A stretch of DNA of 64,000 nucleotides from assembly GCF_900445235.1 (NCBI RefSeq), contig NZ_UFSM01000002.1, forward strand, positions 1 through 64,000, given 5' to 3'. Below, one piece after another: positions 36,048-44,120 of this stretch. A model generated the notes under the pieces. It made no database searches and was not told the origin of the DNA. It was given only the letters and a program-made list of their open reading frames with translations. Numbering within the stretch: the stretch's first letter is position 1; every line of letters starts with the position of its first letter. Both the position numbers and the translations under genes were made by a program. The stretch comes from Aminobacter aminovorans (GTDB taxonomy: Bacteria; Pseudomonadota; Alphaproteobacteria; Rhizobiales; Rhizobiaceae).

Positions 36048-36962
36048 CTAGAATTCTGCAGCTGGACCAAGAAAAGGCCGCAGTAAATCCTTATGATCGC
36101 CGAAACGCTTGATGTAGGCGGTGTTGAGCCCAAGGCATTGCTTGGAAACACAATTGTCCCGGTGTGGACATTGGTAGAAGCCGTTTCGAGCGAATTCATC
36201 CCAAAAAGCCGGGTCGATAAACAGCTGCGGCTGGTCGTTAACCAAAAGTATAGAATCTGCGCCGAGCAAGCATTCCGGATAGTTCTTGATCTCGACCTCT
36301 CGCCCCAGCGCCTGCGCCATACGGGTGGCCTCGCGCAGATAGGGCAATGCGTCCAGGTGATTGGCAACGAGGCCTTTCTCGTCGGTTTCCTTCATCGGGA
36401 AATAGAACCAGAATTCCATCTGGGTCAGCTTGCGAAGGTGTCCGAGCGCACTGACGATGCCGGGCAACAGGCGATAACTGTCCTCGGTCACCACAGTGTT
36501 GGTGATGGTCGCCACCCCGTCATAGCTGTCGAGGATCTCCAGGCCCCTCAGCGTCTTTTCAAATGATCCGTCAACGGTCGTAATGCCATCGTGGCTTGCC
36601 GCATCCGATCCTGCAACACTGACAAAGAACTCATCGATGCCGGCCTCGACGAGTGCCTGGCTGTAGGCTGCGCGTCCGAGATGCATGCCATGCGTTTGTA
36701 TCCGGACATGTTCGAAGCCTGACGCACGCGCCCGTCGAGCCAGTTCGGGCAGATCACGTCGGAGGGTAATTTCCGATCCGGTCAGGATCAGCCCCGTCCA
36801 GTCTCCGGTGCGGGCATTGTGTTCGAGCAGCCTCGCGAAGGCTTCGTCGCTTTGCGGCGCAAGCCTGTCCATCGTGCCCTCGATCATGCAATGCTTGCAG
36901 GCGAGGTTGCAGCGGAACTCCATCGTGAGCGAGACGTATTTGGAGTGGTCGTAGATGGCCAT
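36048..36962 (-). CDS. Radical SAM protein with SPASM-like C-terminal cysteines
   Basis: A 304-residue radical SAM enzyme. Cys18, Cys22 and Cys25 form the CxxxCxxC site for the 4Fe-4S cluster. LTGSEITLRRDLPEL is the GGEP-like segment, in the form TGSE. Cys265, Cys271 and Cys276 in the C-terminal CPHRDNC...QC cluster suggest an auxiliary iron-sulfur site like those of SPASM or twitch domains in peptide-modifying enzymes. The substrate is unknown. It lies 15 bases after the preceding gene, in a block that ends with the giant protein. A PqqD-like domain, the usual recognition partner of such enzymes, is fused to the M50 protein encoded divergently. Peptide or protein modification is inferred; modification of a small molecule is an alternative. 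Confidence 0.85.
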   Translation of the reverse strand: MAIYDHSKYVSLTMEFRCNLACKHCMIEGTMDRLAPQSDEAFARLLEHNARTGDWTGLILTGSEITLRRDLPELARRARASGFEHVRIQTHGMHLGRAAYSQALVEAGIDEFFVSVAGSDAASHDGITTVDGSFEKTLRGLEILDSYDGVATITNTVVTEDSYRLLPGIVSALGHLRKLTQMEFWFYFPMKETDEKGLVANHLDALPYLREATRMAQALGREVEIKNYPECLLGADSILLVNDQPQLFIDPAFWDEFARNGFYQCPHRDNCVSKQCLGLNTAYIKRFGDHKDLLRPFLGPAAEF

Positions 36963-36977
36963 CAGGCGTCCTGCGGC

Positions 36978-37859
36978 TCAGACAACGCCATAATAGGCGC
37001 TCTTGAGTATCTCGATGCGTCCCTCGATCATACGGTAGTCTATGCCGACATCATAGAGCATGTGATCGAGACGGCTTTTGTTATCGCGGAGGAACTGCTG
37101 CAAGCTGGAAGGATAATCGAGCTTTTCGACAAACCAGATCAGTTGATCGATGCGGATGCGCGAGAAATACACACCGTCATTATGCTTCTTGTTGGCCACG
37201 ACCACGATGCCGCAATCGCAAAGCTCCGGCCACAGGATCGCCGCCGGATCGAGGCCGGCCAGGTCGAGATGCGCCGAGGTGCACACCTTGCCGACGATGT
37301 CGTCCCAGTTCTTCTCGCGGTCGAAGAAGTAATACAGATTGTCGAAGCGAAGCCCCGTCCGGCTGAGCTGGTAACACAGCCCCGACGAGACCATCGCGCT
37401 GGGGTTGCCCAGATAGACGCTGAGCTCGTCGACGCAGCGACGGCCCTCGCCCAGATCCTCGTCCAGATCGATCGAGAACATGAAATACGGACGCTTGGAC
37501 GACAAGGCGAGATTGGAGCCCGCAAACGGCGCTATGGCCGCCAGCACGCGCTCGATCGAAACCGTTCGCTCAAGCCGGCCATAATCATAGAAATAGAGCT
37601 CCCAACTGTATCGGTCGCCAAGCTTCTTGACGCCCCAGACGGTCCGAAACGCACCTATTTCAGCCTTTATCGCCCGCACTATTTCGGCGAGCCGTGGCGG
37701 AGCGCCCAATGTTTCGAAAGAATGCCACAGAAGCGTCGACGAGCGCAGCTTGCCCGCGGTCGGCGCCAGCGGCCGGTAGTCCCACAGGCAGTAGTCGTAG
37801 TAGGGATCGGACGGCTGTGCCCACTCAAGCATGTTCACGGCCAGTTCCCTTTCGTCCAC
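36978..37859 (-). CDS. Unknown protein, possibly PT-barrel-like, copy 1
   Basis: A 293-residue protein that I do not recognise. Motifs include SWELYFYDYGR, YFMFSIDLDED, VSSGLCYQLSRTGLRFDNLYYFF and CGIVVVANKKHNDGVYFSRI, and a C-terminal RIEILKSAYYGV. The repeated pattern of two beta strands followed by a helix, and the final YY-containing strand, recall the ABBA (PT-barrel) fold of aromatic prenyltransferases. This is a visual impression only. It overlaps the upstream gene by 35 bases if the GTG at 37859 is used. A GTG at 37838 has a better ribosome site (AAAGGGAA) and an ATG lies at 37832. It seems related to the next upstream protein. No membrane segments or signal peptide. Confidence 0.7.
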   Translation of the reverse strand: MDERELAVNMLEWAQPSDPYYDYCLWDYRPLAPTAGKLRSSTLLWHSFETLGAPPRLAEIVRAIKAEIGAFRTVWGVKKLGDRYSWELYFYDYGRLERTVSIERVLAAIAPFAGSNLALSSKRPYFMFSIDLDEDLGEGRRCVDELSVYLGNPSAMVSSGLCYQLSRTGLRFDNLYYFFDREKNWDDIVGKVCTSAHLDLAGLDPAAILWPELCDCGIVVVANKKHNDGVYFSRIRIDQLIWFVEKLDYPSSLQQFLRDNKSRLDHMLYDVGIDYRMIEGRIEILKSAYYGVV

Positions 37860-38694
37860 TCACGCCGAAATAGAGCGTGGCGAAATCCTGACCGTTGCGC
37901 CCAAGCCCGCCTGAGATATGGCCAAGGGTCGCGGATTCAAGCCGGACCAGCAGGCGCTCCAACTCCTGGTTTTCGAGATCATAGGCGCGGGCAAGAGTCC
38001 GCAGGGTTGCTTCAACCTCGTGGACCGCAAGCCCGGCGGCATAGAGATTGACGTCGAAGGAGCGACGCACCGAACCCTGCTCCGATACCTCGAGAAAGAA
38101 TATCTGATCGTCCTCGCAGCGCCGCCGCGCACGCTCGACAATTGCCCGTGCGGCCACAGCAGACGGCAATCCGCCAAAGCCCGGCATGGCTAGACGCACA
38201 TTGATTGCCGCGATGCCCCTGGCATCCGCCGGCCAGACATAACGCGTGGTCGCCGCGTCATGTGGGAGCCTTGCCTGCCACTTGACGGCCAGATGGACGA
38301 GGACATCGCTGGGAGCGTTACCCGTGGCAGCAAGCCGGGCAGCGCTGACATCGGCGGGAAACTCCAAGTAGACCTTGTAGACACCGGCCGCGCCGCCCTC
38401 GTAGCCGAACTGCACGATGTCGGCGTCGGCAAGGCGCGCCACAAGGATTGCCAGCATGTCGTCGGGCATGCCCAGCTTGCCGGCAAACCAGGCCAATCGG
38501 GCCTCGGGGTTCGTGCCCAGCGAGCTTTTGTGCAGTATCGCAAGGAAGCGATCCTCGTTGATAAAGTTCTGGCCAAGCTTGATCGAACGCTCGAGGCCGA
38601 AGGGAACGTCGAGCAGCTCGATCATCGACAGCAGCCGGCGGCCTGCCGGGCCGATCGTCAAGCCAACCAGCTCATCGCTTTCAGCTGCAATCAT
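37825..38694 (-). CDS. Unknown protein, divergent relative of its neighbour, copy 2
   Basis: A 289-residue protein without a recognised family. Several segments line up in order with the downstream neighbour: GVYKVYLEFP with SWELYFYDY, IFFLEVSEQGSVRRS with YFMFSIDLDED, and LGHISGGLGRNGQDFATLYFGV with AMVSSGLCYQLSRTGLRFDNLYYFF. A tandem pair of divergent paralogues, perhaps forming a heterodimer, is therefore likely. The start is an ATG; the kinase gene ends nine bases upstream, so the genes are co-transcribed. No signal peptide or membrane span is visible. What the pair does is unknown. An enzyme or scaffold acting with the radical SAM protein, kinase and methyltransferase is the best context-based guess. 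Confidence 0.7.
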   Translation of the reverse strand: MIAAESDELVGLTIGPAGRRLLSMIELLDVPFGLERSIKLGQNFINEDRFLAILHKSSLGTNPEARLAWFAGKLGMPDDMLAILVARLADADIVQFGYEGGAAGVYKVYLEFPADVSAARLAATGNAPSDVLVHLAVKWQARLPHDAATTRYVWPADARGIAAINVRLAMPGFGGLPSAVAARAIVERARRRCEDDQIFFLEVSEQGSVRRSFDVNLYAAGLAVHEVEATLRTLARAYDLENQELERLLVRLESATLGHISGGLGRNGQDFATLYFGVSGRKGTGREHA

Positions 38695-38703
38695 GCCGTT
38701 TCC

Positions 38704-39270
38704 TCAAAGCCGTGCCAAGATTGCGGAGAGCGCCTGTTCAGTCAGCTCGCGCTGCCCCAACCGGCCATCGAGTACAATGTCGGCGCCCGGTCGCACCCGC
38801 TTTCGTTGCACATCGTATGTGCCTGATATGAAACCTTGGTAATGGTCGAGATAGGCGCGCAGCCACCCGAGGAATTCCGCCGACTCATTCGGCGCGGCGC
38901 GAGCAGCAGCTTCGCCAATCTTGCGCGCCAGAGCGACATCTGCCGGCGTATCGATCCAGATCAGGACGTCGATCAGCTCGCCCGTTTGCCGATGCGCGCG
39001 TCCGAGCAACGTGTCGAACAGAACCAATTTCGGCCGGTCGCCCACCTCCGCAAGCCGCACAAGTTCGCCCGCCAGACGGTCGAGCTCGATCTCGTCGTAG
39101 TCCGAGCCTCGCTCGATCCAGCTCCGCACGTCCGCCGGCGGGCGGCTCGTCATCGTCTCGAAGTCGTCATAGTGCAAAGCTGGCACGCCAAGGCGCATGG
39201 CCAGCGCCTTGGTCAGCGTCGTCTTGCCCCCTCCCGGGTGGCCGGAGATCGCGATGACCGGAGCCTTCAT
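38704..39270 (-). CDS. P-loop kinase (uridine-kinase-like)
   Basis: A 188-residue P-loop protein beginning MKAPVIAISGHPGGGKTTLTKAL, with Walker A GHPGGGKTT at the very start. It continues with a DDFE motif after the second strand, the place of the catalytic acid and substrate site in uridine/pantothenate kinase-like enzymes, then LVLFDTLLGRAHR and VLIWIDTPADVALARK. The ATG at 39270 overlaps the stop of the methyltransferase in ATGA, so the two are translationally coupled. The open frame extends 18 codons further up but only into the neighbour. The substrate is unknown; a small hydroxylated molecule or nucleoside is likely for the fold. Confidence 0.8.
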   Translation of the reverse strand: MKAPVIAISGHPGGGKTTLTKALAMRLGVPALHYDDFETMTSRPPADVRSWIERGSDYDEIELDRLAGELVRLAEVGDRPKLVLFDTLLGRAHRQTGELIDVLIWIDTPADVALARKIGEAAARAAPNESAEFLGWLRAYLDHYQGFISGTYDVQRKRVRPGADIVLDGRLGQRELTEQALSAILARL

Positions 39271-40295
39271 TGCGCGGGCTTCCGCGCCGTGACCAGAAAG
39301 AACGGCATGTCCAGCTCCATCCATTCGACGGCAATGTCAGTCATGCCCAGGCCTGCCAACGTGTCCAGATACAGGCCGGGGTCGCGAAAGAACGGCAGGA
39401 ATACCAGATTGGGAACCATGGCATAAGTCAGCGGCGCCTCGTCGAGCCTGATCGTGCCACGCTCGAAAATTGCCAGCTGGCCGGCGGGTTCCAGCGCCTC
39501 GACCGCCTTGCCGAGGAAAGCTCTCGCATAGTCCTCCGGCCAATCGTGCAGTACCGACTTGAAGCTGATGACATCGTGGCCGCGCGGCAGTGTCGACTGC
39601 CCCCGCAGGTCGCCCTCCATGAAATGCACGCGCCCGCCTTCGGCAAACTTGCCCACATGCTGACGCCCCAGTTCGCAAACCACCGGGAGATCGTAGACCG
39701 TCGCCATCAGTCGAGGTTGGCGCGCACAGGCCTGGCGCGCGAACTCGCCACTATTGCCACCGACATCGAGCAGGCTGCGGCTCTCGGCGAGGTTAAGACG
39801 CACAAGCGCCTCGGGCGCTTCATATTTGGTCAAGGTGGTGGTGTAGCTCACCCACCGGCGCGTCAGCTCAAGATTTTCGGCAGTGACCGCAAGGCAGCGA
39901 TCGTAACGAAACAGCTCGAACACCTTGGCATTGGCCATAAAGCGAGGCACATCCGTGAGCAAAGCCTCGAAGTGCTCATGAACGTCGGGCGCAACCAGAT
40001 TGGCAAACCACAATTTTGCCTCGAGCAGATCGCGCGCCTCAAGCGCCTGCCCGAATTCCCGGACCAGGCCATAGCCGCCAGAGTCTTCGACCACGCCGCT
40101 GGCCGACAGCAGGTCAAGAACCGCCCGCGCGGAGCCCTGCGGCATACACGCGAGCGCGCTCAGTGTCCGGACGTCCAGCCTGTCGCCTGACGCCAGCCGA
40201 TCTATCCAGCCGCGCGCAAACGCCAGCGCCAGCGCTCGCGCCGACAGTTCCGTGGCGAGGTAACGGTCGACGATCTCAAACACATTCGATGGCAT
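39267..40295 (-). CDS. SAM-dependent O-methyltransferase (COMT-like)
   Basis: A 342-residue class I methyltransferase with the two-part layout of plant and actinobacterial O-methyltransferases. The N-terminal winged-helix dimerisation domain (to about residue 100) contains ALACMPQGSARAVLDLLSASGVV. The C-terminal SAM domain has LLDVGGNSGEFA near residue 177, VYDLPVV, the acid of GDLRG, and HDWPED near the catalytic region. The His of the H-D-W motif is the usual general base for O-methylation. It is the first gene of the minus-strand block, with its start about 190 bases from the divergent outer-membrane protein gene. Substrate unknown. Confidence 0.85.
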   Translation of the reverse strand: MPSNVFEIVDRYLATELSARALALAFARGWIDRLASGDRLDVRTLSALACMPQGSARAVLDLLSASGVVEDSGGYGLVREFGQALEARDLLEAKLWFANLVAPDVHEHFEALLTDVPRFMANAKVFELFRYDRCLAVTAENLELTRRWVSYTTTLTKYEAPEALVRLNLAESRSLLDVGGNSGEFARQACARQPRLMATVYDLPVVCELGRQHVGKFAEGGRVHFMEGDLRGQSTLPRGHDVISFKSVLHDWPEDYARAFLGKAVEALEPAGQLAIFERGTIRLDEAPLTYAMVPNLVFLPFFRDPGLYLDTLAGLGMTDIAVEWMELDMPFFLVTARKPAQ

Positions 40296-40428
40296 CGCAC
40301 CCCAAATCCATGTCCTCCAAGCCGCGCCAGTTTCACATATCGCCTTGAAACGACTTCAAGACCGTTGCTGAAATCACACGCCGCCCTGCATCGAGGCAGC
40401 GACGACTACAATGAATGGCATCTTTATT

Positions 40429-40457
40429 TTGACATATTCAAAAAACGCATGTTAGTC
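40429..40457 (+). promoter_or_regulatory. Possible promoter of the double-barrel protein gene
   Basis: TTGACA at 40429-40434 is followed 17 bases later by a weak TTAGTC, about 30 bases upstream of the GAGGGG ribosome site. The -35 is perfect but the -10 is poor, so this is tentative. The surrounding 190 bases separate the two divergent blocks and probably hold both promoters. Confidence 0.35.
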
Positions 40458-40488
40458 GGTTTGAGTATAAGCGAGGGGACACGCATAA

Positions 40489-41787
40489 ATGCTTAGATTG
40501 TTGTCGATTGCACTGGCAGCCGGAACCGCGATCCTGAGCACGGCCGCCTCGTCCCTCGCAGCCGACATGGCCGCCCCTGTCGAAACGACATATCAGGCGC
40601 CCAACTGGACCGGCTTCTATGTCGGCGTGCATGGCGGCATGGCCTCGGGCAGTCTCGGATACGTTCTGCCAAGCTTCCCCACCGATCTCGACTACAGTTT
40701 CTCGGATGAGGATGCGGTTTACGGCATACATGGCGGTTTTGACTACCAGTTCTCCAGTCGCTGGGTGGCCGGTCTCGAACTTGACTACACCAAGATGAGC
40801 TTGCCTTTTTCGCCCTTCAACGGCGGATTGAACAACCCCATTGCCAAGGTCAAATCGAGCTATTCGATTACCGGCAGGGTCGGTTATCTGGTCACACCGG
40901 AGACCCTGTTTTATGGCCGGCTGGGATATGCCTCCATCAGCATGGAAGCCGAAGAGGGTTTCACTGGCACGGCAAGTGGGTCGGTTGGTGCGACGAAGGC
41001 CGGCATCGGTGCCGAGACCTTCCTGTTTGACAACGTAACGGCCCGTATCGAAGCCAACTACGTAGATGCCTCGAAAGCATTCGTTACCGCCGATTCTCAA
41101 GCCTTTGATCCCAAGTATCTGGTTGTGAACGCTGGCCTTTCCTACCGATTCGGCGCCAAGGGCGGTTCCGCTCACGCCGCCGAACCGGCACCGGCAATGC
41201 AGTTTTCCGGCTTCTACGCCGGTGGTTTTGGAGCCTTCAGCTTCGCTCAGTCGACGCTTGAGGTGATTGACAATCCAGTTGCCACGACCGGACCGTTTGC
41301 CAGCGACGCGCTCGGCTTCGGTGGTTTTGTCGGTTACGACTTCCTCATCAACGATATGTTTGTCGTCGGCGCGGAAGCTGAGGCCGCCTACGTGAACGCC
41401 AAGTTCGAAGACCCGTCCATGAACTCGTTTGCAACCGGCGCGACCACCTTGTTTGGCACGCTCAAGGCGACTTATGCCGTTTCGGCACGGGTCGGCGTCG
41501 TTGCGACCCCCTCCACGCTGGTCTACGCCAAAGGCGGCTTTGCAGGCATGGTCATGGATGCCAACGAAGACTTCTTTGCTCTTGAGAACGGCGGCACCAA
41601 GACGCTTTCCGCTTATCAGGTCGGCGCGGGCATTGAATCTGCCCTGAGTGAGAAACTGACCCTGCGCATCGAAGGTGTGTACACCAAGGCCACTGACGAA
41701 ATGATCCTGGGCAACTCGCAGACGGAGCAGGTTTCGATCAAGCCCTCTCTGCTGACGGGTCGTATCGGTCTTGCATACCGCTTCTGA
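40489..41787 (+). CDS. Outer-membrane protein with two tandem beta-barrels
   Basis: A 432-residue Omp25/31-like (RopB-like) protein. Residues 1-24 form a signal peptide. The first barrel starts at WTGFYVGVHGG (residue 39) and closes near LSYRFGAK (about 223). A second full unit opens FSGFYAGGFGAF (about 240) and ends in IGLAYRF, with the terminal Phe used for outer-membrane insertion. Related proteins normally have a single eight-stranded barrel of about 200-230 residues, so this is a tandem duplication or fusion. It is the first gene of the plus-strand block and could be the outer-membrane anchor or passage for the system. That is inference; a general porin or structural protein is the alternative. 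Confidence 0.82.
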   Translation: MLRLLSIALAAGTAILSTAASSLAADMAAPVETTYQAPNWTGFYVGVHGGMASGSLGYVLPSFPTDLDYSFSDEDAVYGIHGGFDYQFSSRWVAGLELDYTKMSLPFSPFNGGLNNPIAKVKSSYSITGRVGYLVTPETLFYGRLGYASISMEAEEGFTGTASGSVGATKAGIGAETFLFDNVTARIEANYVDASKAFVTADSQAFDPKYLVVNAGLSYRFGAKGGSAHAAEPAPAMQFSGFYAGGFGAFSFAQSTLEVIDNPVATTGPFASDALGFGGFVGYDFLINDMFVVGAEAEAAYVNAKFEDPSMNSFATGATTLFGTLKATYAVSARVGVVATPSTLVYAKGGFAGMVMDANEDFFALENGGTKTLSAYQVGAGIESALSEKLTLRIEGVYTKATDEMILGNSQTEQVSIKPSLLTGRIGLAYRF

Positions 41788-41918
41788 TGGCGCGGCAATC
41801 AGCCGGGGTCATGGCAATACCTCGCTAACACAATCGGCGGATGTGGCTTTGCGCTGACACGGGCTTCATCTATGTTCCGCAGGGCTGAGCGCCGCAATGG
41901 CGCATCAGGGGGAAGCAT

Positions 41919-42221
41919 ATGACAGGTAAAAGCAAGCAGCCAGTCTCCGGTGACGAAGGCGCTTCGCGCGGCGTGCAGTGGATCGAAGACCGCATGGCCA
42001 CCCATTTCGCCAATGTCGTCAACGTTCAGGGCACGCGTGAACAGGTCGACATATTCTTTGGCACCAACCGCACCTGGAACGTCGAGGATGGCGGTTCTGT
42101 CGCTGTTGAACTGTCCAACCGCATCATCTTGACGCCGCTGGCGGCCAAGCGGCTCTGGACCGTTCTCGGCGGCGTCTTGCGCGAGCACGAAAGCCGCTAC
42201 GGCCCCCTCGACGTGGAGTAG
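41919..42221 (+). CDS. DUF3467 family protein
   Basis: A 100-residue soluble protein of the DUF3467 family, recognisable from FANVVNVQGTREQVDIFFGTNRTW and VELSNRIILTPLAAKRLWTVLGGVL, which cover most of it. The start ATG follows AGGGGGAAGC. The family is widespread and its function is unknown. It lies 12 bases before the GAF-HlyD gene, so it is probably co-transcribed with the export genes and could be an adaptor or chaperone. That role is inferred only from position. Confidence 0.8.
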   Translation: MTGKSKQPVSGDEGASRGVQWIEDRMATHFANVVNVQGTREQVDIFFGTNRTWNVEDGGSVAVELSNRIILTPLAAKRLWTVLGGVLREHESRYGPLDVE

Positions 42222-42233
42222 CGGGCGCAGCCA

Positions 42234-44111
42234 ATGACACCCCCCAGGCACAGTGAGGAATTGGCGGATGCGCAAGCAACCGCGCGTCCCCTCACAGTGC
42301 TTGAACCAGCGCTTTGGCAGCGCCTCAACGAAGCCAGCACCGCCAGCGAACTGGCGACTGTGTGGCTGGCCCTCCAATGCAGCATGATACCAGGTGCGAC
42401 AGCCGGCATCGTACGCGAGGCGACGAGCAACGGCTTCCGCCTGCTGGCTGCCTGGCCTGACGGCCATGGCGAACCGGTCGACCTCACGGCAACTGCGGAA
42501 CTTGCTGTCAGTGAGGCCCGCGCGGTTGCGCGCGGGGCCAATGGCGCCGCCGACACAGCCCCTTCCGTAGCATATCCTGTCGTGATCGACGGCAAGACGG
42601 TCGCGGCAATCGCGGTATCAATGGCGATCTCGCAGCCGGCCCATGCCAAGGACGAGTTGCGCGGCGCCATCCGCCAGCTGCAATGGGGGTCGGCTTGGTT
42701 GCGGGACCACATGCGTCGGCTGCGCACAGAGGCGAGCAGCGGCAAACGTGACCAGTCCGCCGCCACGCTCGATTTCATTGCCACAGTGCTCGAGCATGAG
42801 AGCTTCAAACCGGCAGCGATGGCAGCTGCCACGGAGCTTGCGATCCGCTTCGACTGCGCCCGCGTGAGCATTGGTTTCCGCCGCCGTGGAACGACGCGTC
42901 TGGCGGCCATTTCTCATACCGCCCAGTTTGGCCGACAAATGAGCCTGGTTCGCGCCGTAGGATCGGCGATGGATGAGGCCATCGATCAGCGTGCCTCGAT
43001 CCTGTATCCGATCGGGGCGGATGAGGCAGTCGCCGCCACCGCGCATCGCGATCTCGCGCGCATGCAGCATGACGGGCAGATTTTCACCGTGCCACTGTTT
43101 GTGGTCGACACTTTCGTCGGTGCCATCACCTTCGAGCGCGGCAAGGATCACGCCTTCGATCCCGAGACCGTTCGCCTGCTCGACGTCATCGCCACTGCGA
43201 TCGGTCCGATCCTAGAGGAGAAGCGGCGCAACGACCGCTGGCTTGTGGTCAAGGCAGCCGAGGCGTTTGGCCTGCAGCTCAAGTGCCTGCTTGGGCCGGG
43301 CTATGTCGGGCGCAAGCTTGCGGTCGCCGGCATCGTCGCAGCATGCGCCTTCTTTGCCTTTGCGACCGACACCTATCGCGTCAACGCCGATGCCCAGATC
43401 GAAGGCCTGGAGCGCCGCGCCGTCGTCTCGGCCTATGACGGCTACATCCAGCAGGCCAACGTGCGCGCTGGTGAAATGGTCAAGGCGGGCGATACGCTCG
43501 CGACGCTCGAGGACCGCGAACTCTCGCTCGAGCGCTTGCGCTGGGCGACAGAGCGCCAGCAACGCGTGTTCGAACATGATCGCGCACTTGCAAGCCGCCA
43601 GCCGGCGACCATCAACGTGGTCAAAAGCCAGATTGACCAGGCCGACGCACAGCTGCGGCTCATCGATGAGCAGATCGCGCGCACAAAACTGATCGCGCCT
43701 TTCGACGGCATGGTGGTCTCGGGCGATCTGAGCCAGCGTGTCGGGGGTTCGGTCAGCCGCGGCGAAACACTGTTCGAGATCGCGCCGCTTACAGATTACC
43801 GCGTCGTCATGCAGGTGGACGAACGCCAGATCGCATCCATCGAAGTCGGACAAACAGGTGAGGTCGTATTCACCTCCCTGCCCGAGCAAGGCTTTGGTGT
43901 AACTGTCACCAAGGTGACCCCGGTATCGCAGTCGCATGAAGGCAAGAACCTGTTCCAGGTCGAAGGCGCGCTGACACGCAATTCGGAAAGCCTTCGCCCC
44001 GGAATGATCGGCATTGCCAAGATCAACATCGGAACCGAACCACTCATTGCGATCTGGACGCGACCGATGCTCGACTGGCTGCGGCTCGCCACGTGGCGCT
44101 GGATGCCGTGA
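42234..44111 (+). CDS. GAF-GAF-TM-HlyD fusion (membrane fusion protein)
   Basis: A 625-residue protein in three parts. Two GAF-like domains occupy about residues 20-170 and 180-315, the second with VPLFVVDTFVGAITFERG. One membrane span follows near 360-378 (LAVAGIVAACAFFAFA). The rest is a periplasmic HlyD/membrane-fusion domain with the lipoyl halves AVVSAYDGYIQQANVRAGEMVKAGD and LIAPFDGMVVSGDLSQRVGGSVSRGE around a short coiled-coil hairpin. HlyD proteins bridge an inner-membrane exporter to the outer membrane. Cytoplasmic GAF domains on such a protein are unusual and could sense a small ligand or serve as a docking surface. It is followed ten bases later by the M50/HlyD fusion gene. Confidence 0.85.
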   Translation: MTPPRHSEELADAQATARPLTVLEPALWQRLNEASTASELATVWLALQCSMIPGATAGIVREATSNGFRLLAAWPDGHGEPVDLTATAELAVSEARAVARGANGAADTAPSVAYPVVIDGKTVAAIAVSMAISQPAHAKDELRGAIRQLQWGSAWLRDHMRRLRTEASSGKRDQSAATLDFIATVLEHESFKPAAMAAATELAIRFDCARVSIGFRRRGTTRLAAISHTAQFGRQMSLVRAVGSAMDEAIDQRASILYPIGADEAVAATAHRDLARMQHDGQIFTVPLFVVDTFVGAITFERGKDHAFDPETVRLLDVIATAIGPILEEKRRNDRWLVVKAAEAFGLQLKCLLGPGYVGRKLAVAGIVAACAFFAFATDTYRVNADAQIEGLERRAVVSAYDGYIQQANVRAGEMVKAGDTLATLEDRELSLERLRWATERQQRVFEHDRALASRQPATINVVKSQIDQADAQLRLIDEQIARTKLIAPFDGMVVSGDLSQRVGGSVSRGETLFEIAPLTDYRVVMQVDERQIASIEVGQTGEVVFTSLPEQGFGVTVTKVTPVSQSHEGKNLFQVEGALTRNSESLRPGMIGIAKINIGTEPLIAIWTRPMLDWLRLATWRWMP

Positions 44112-44120
44112 GGTAGCCTC

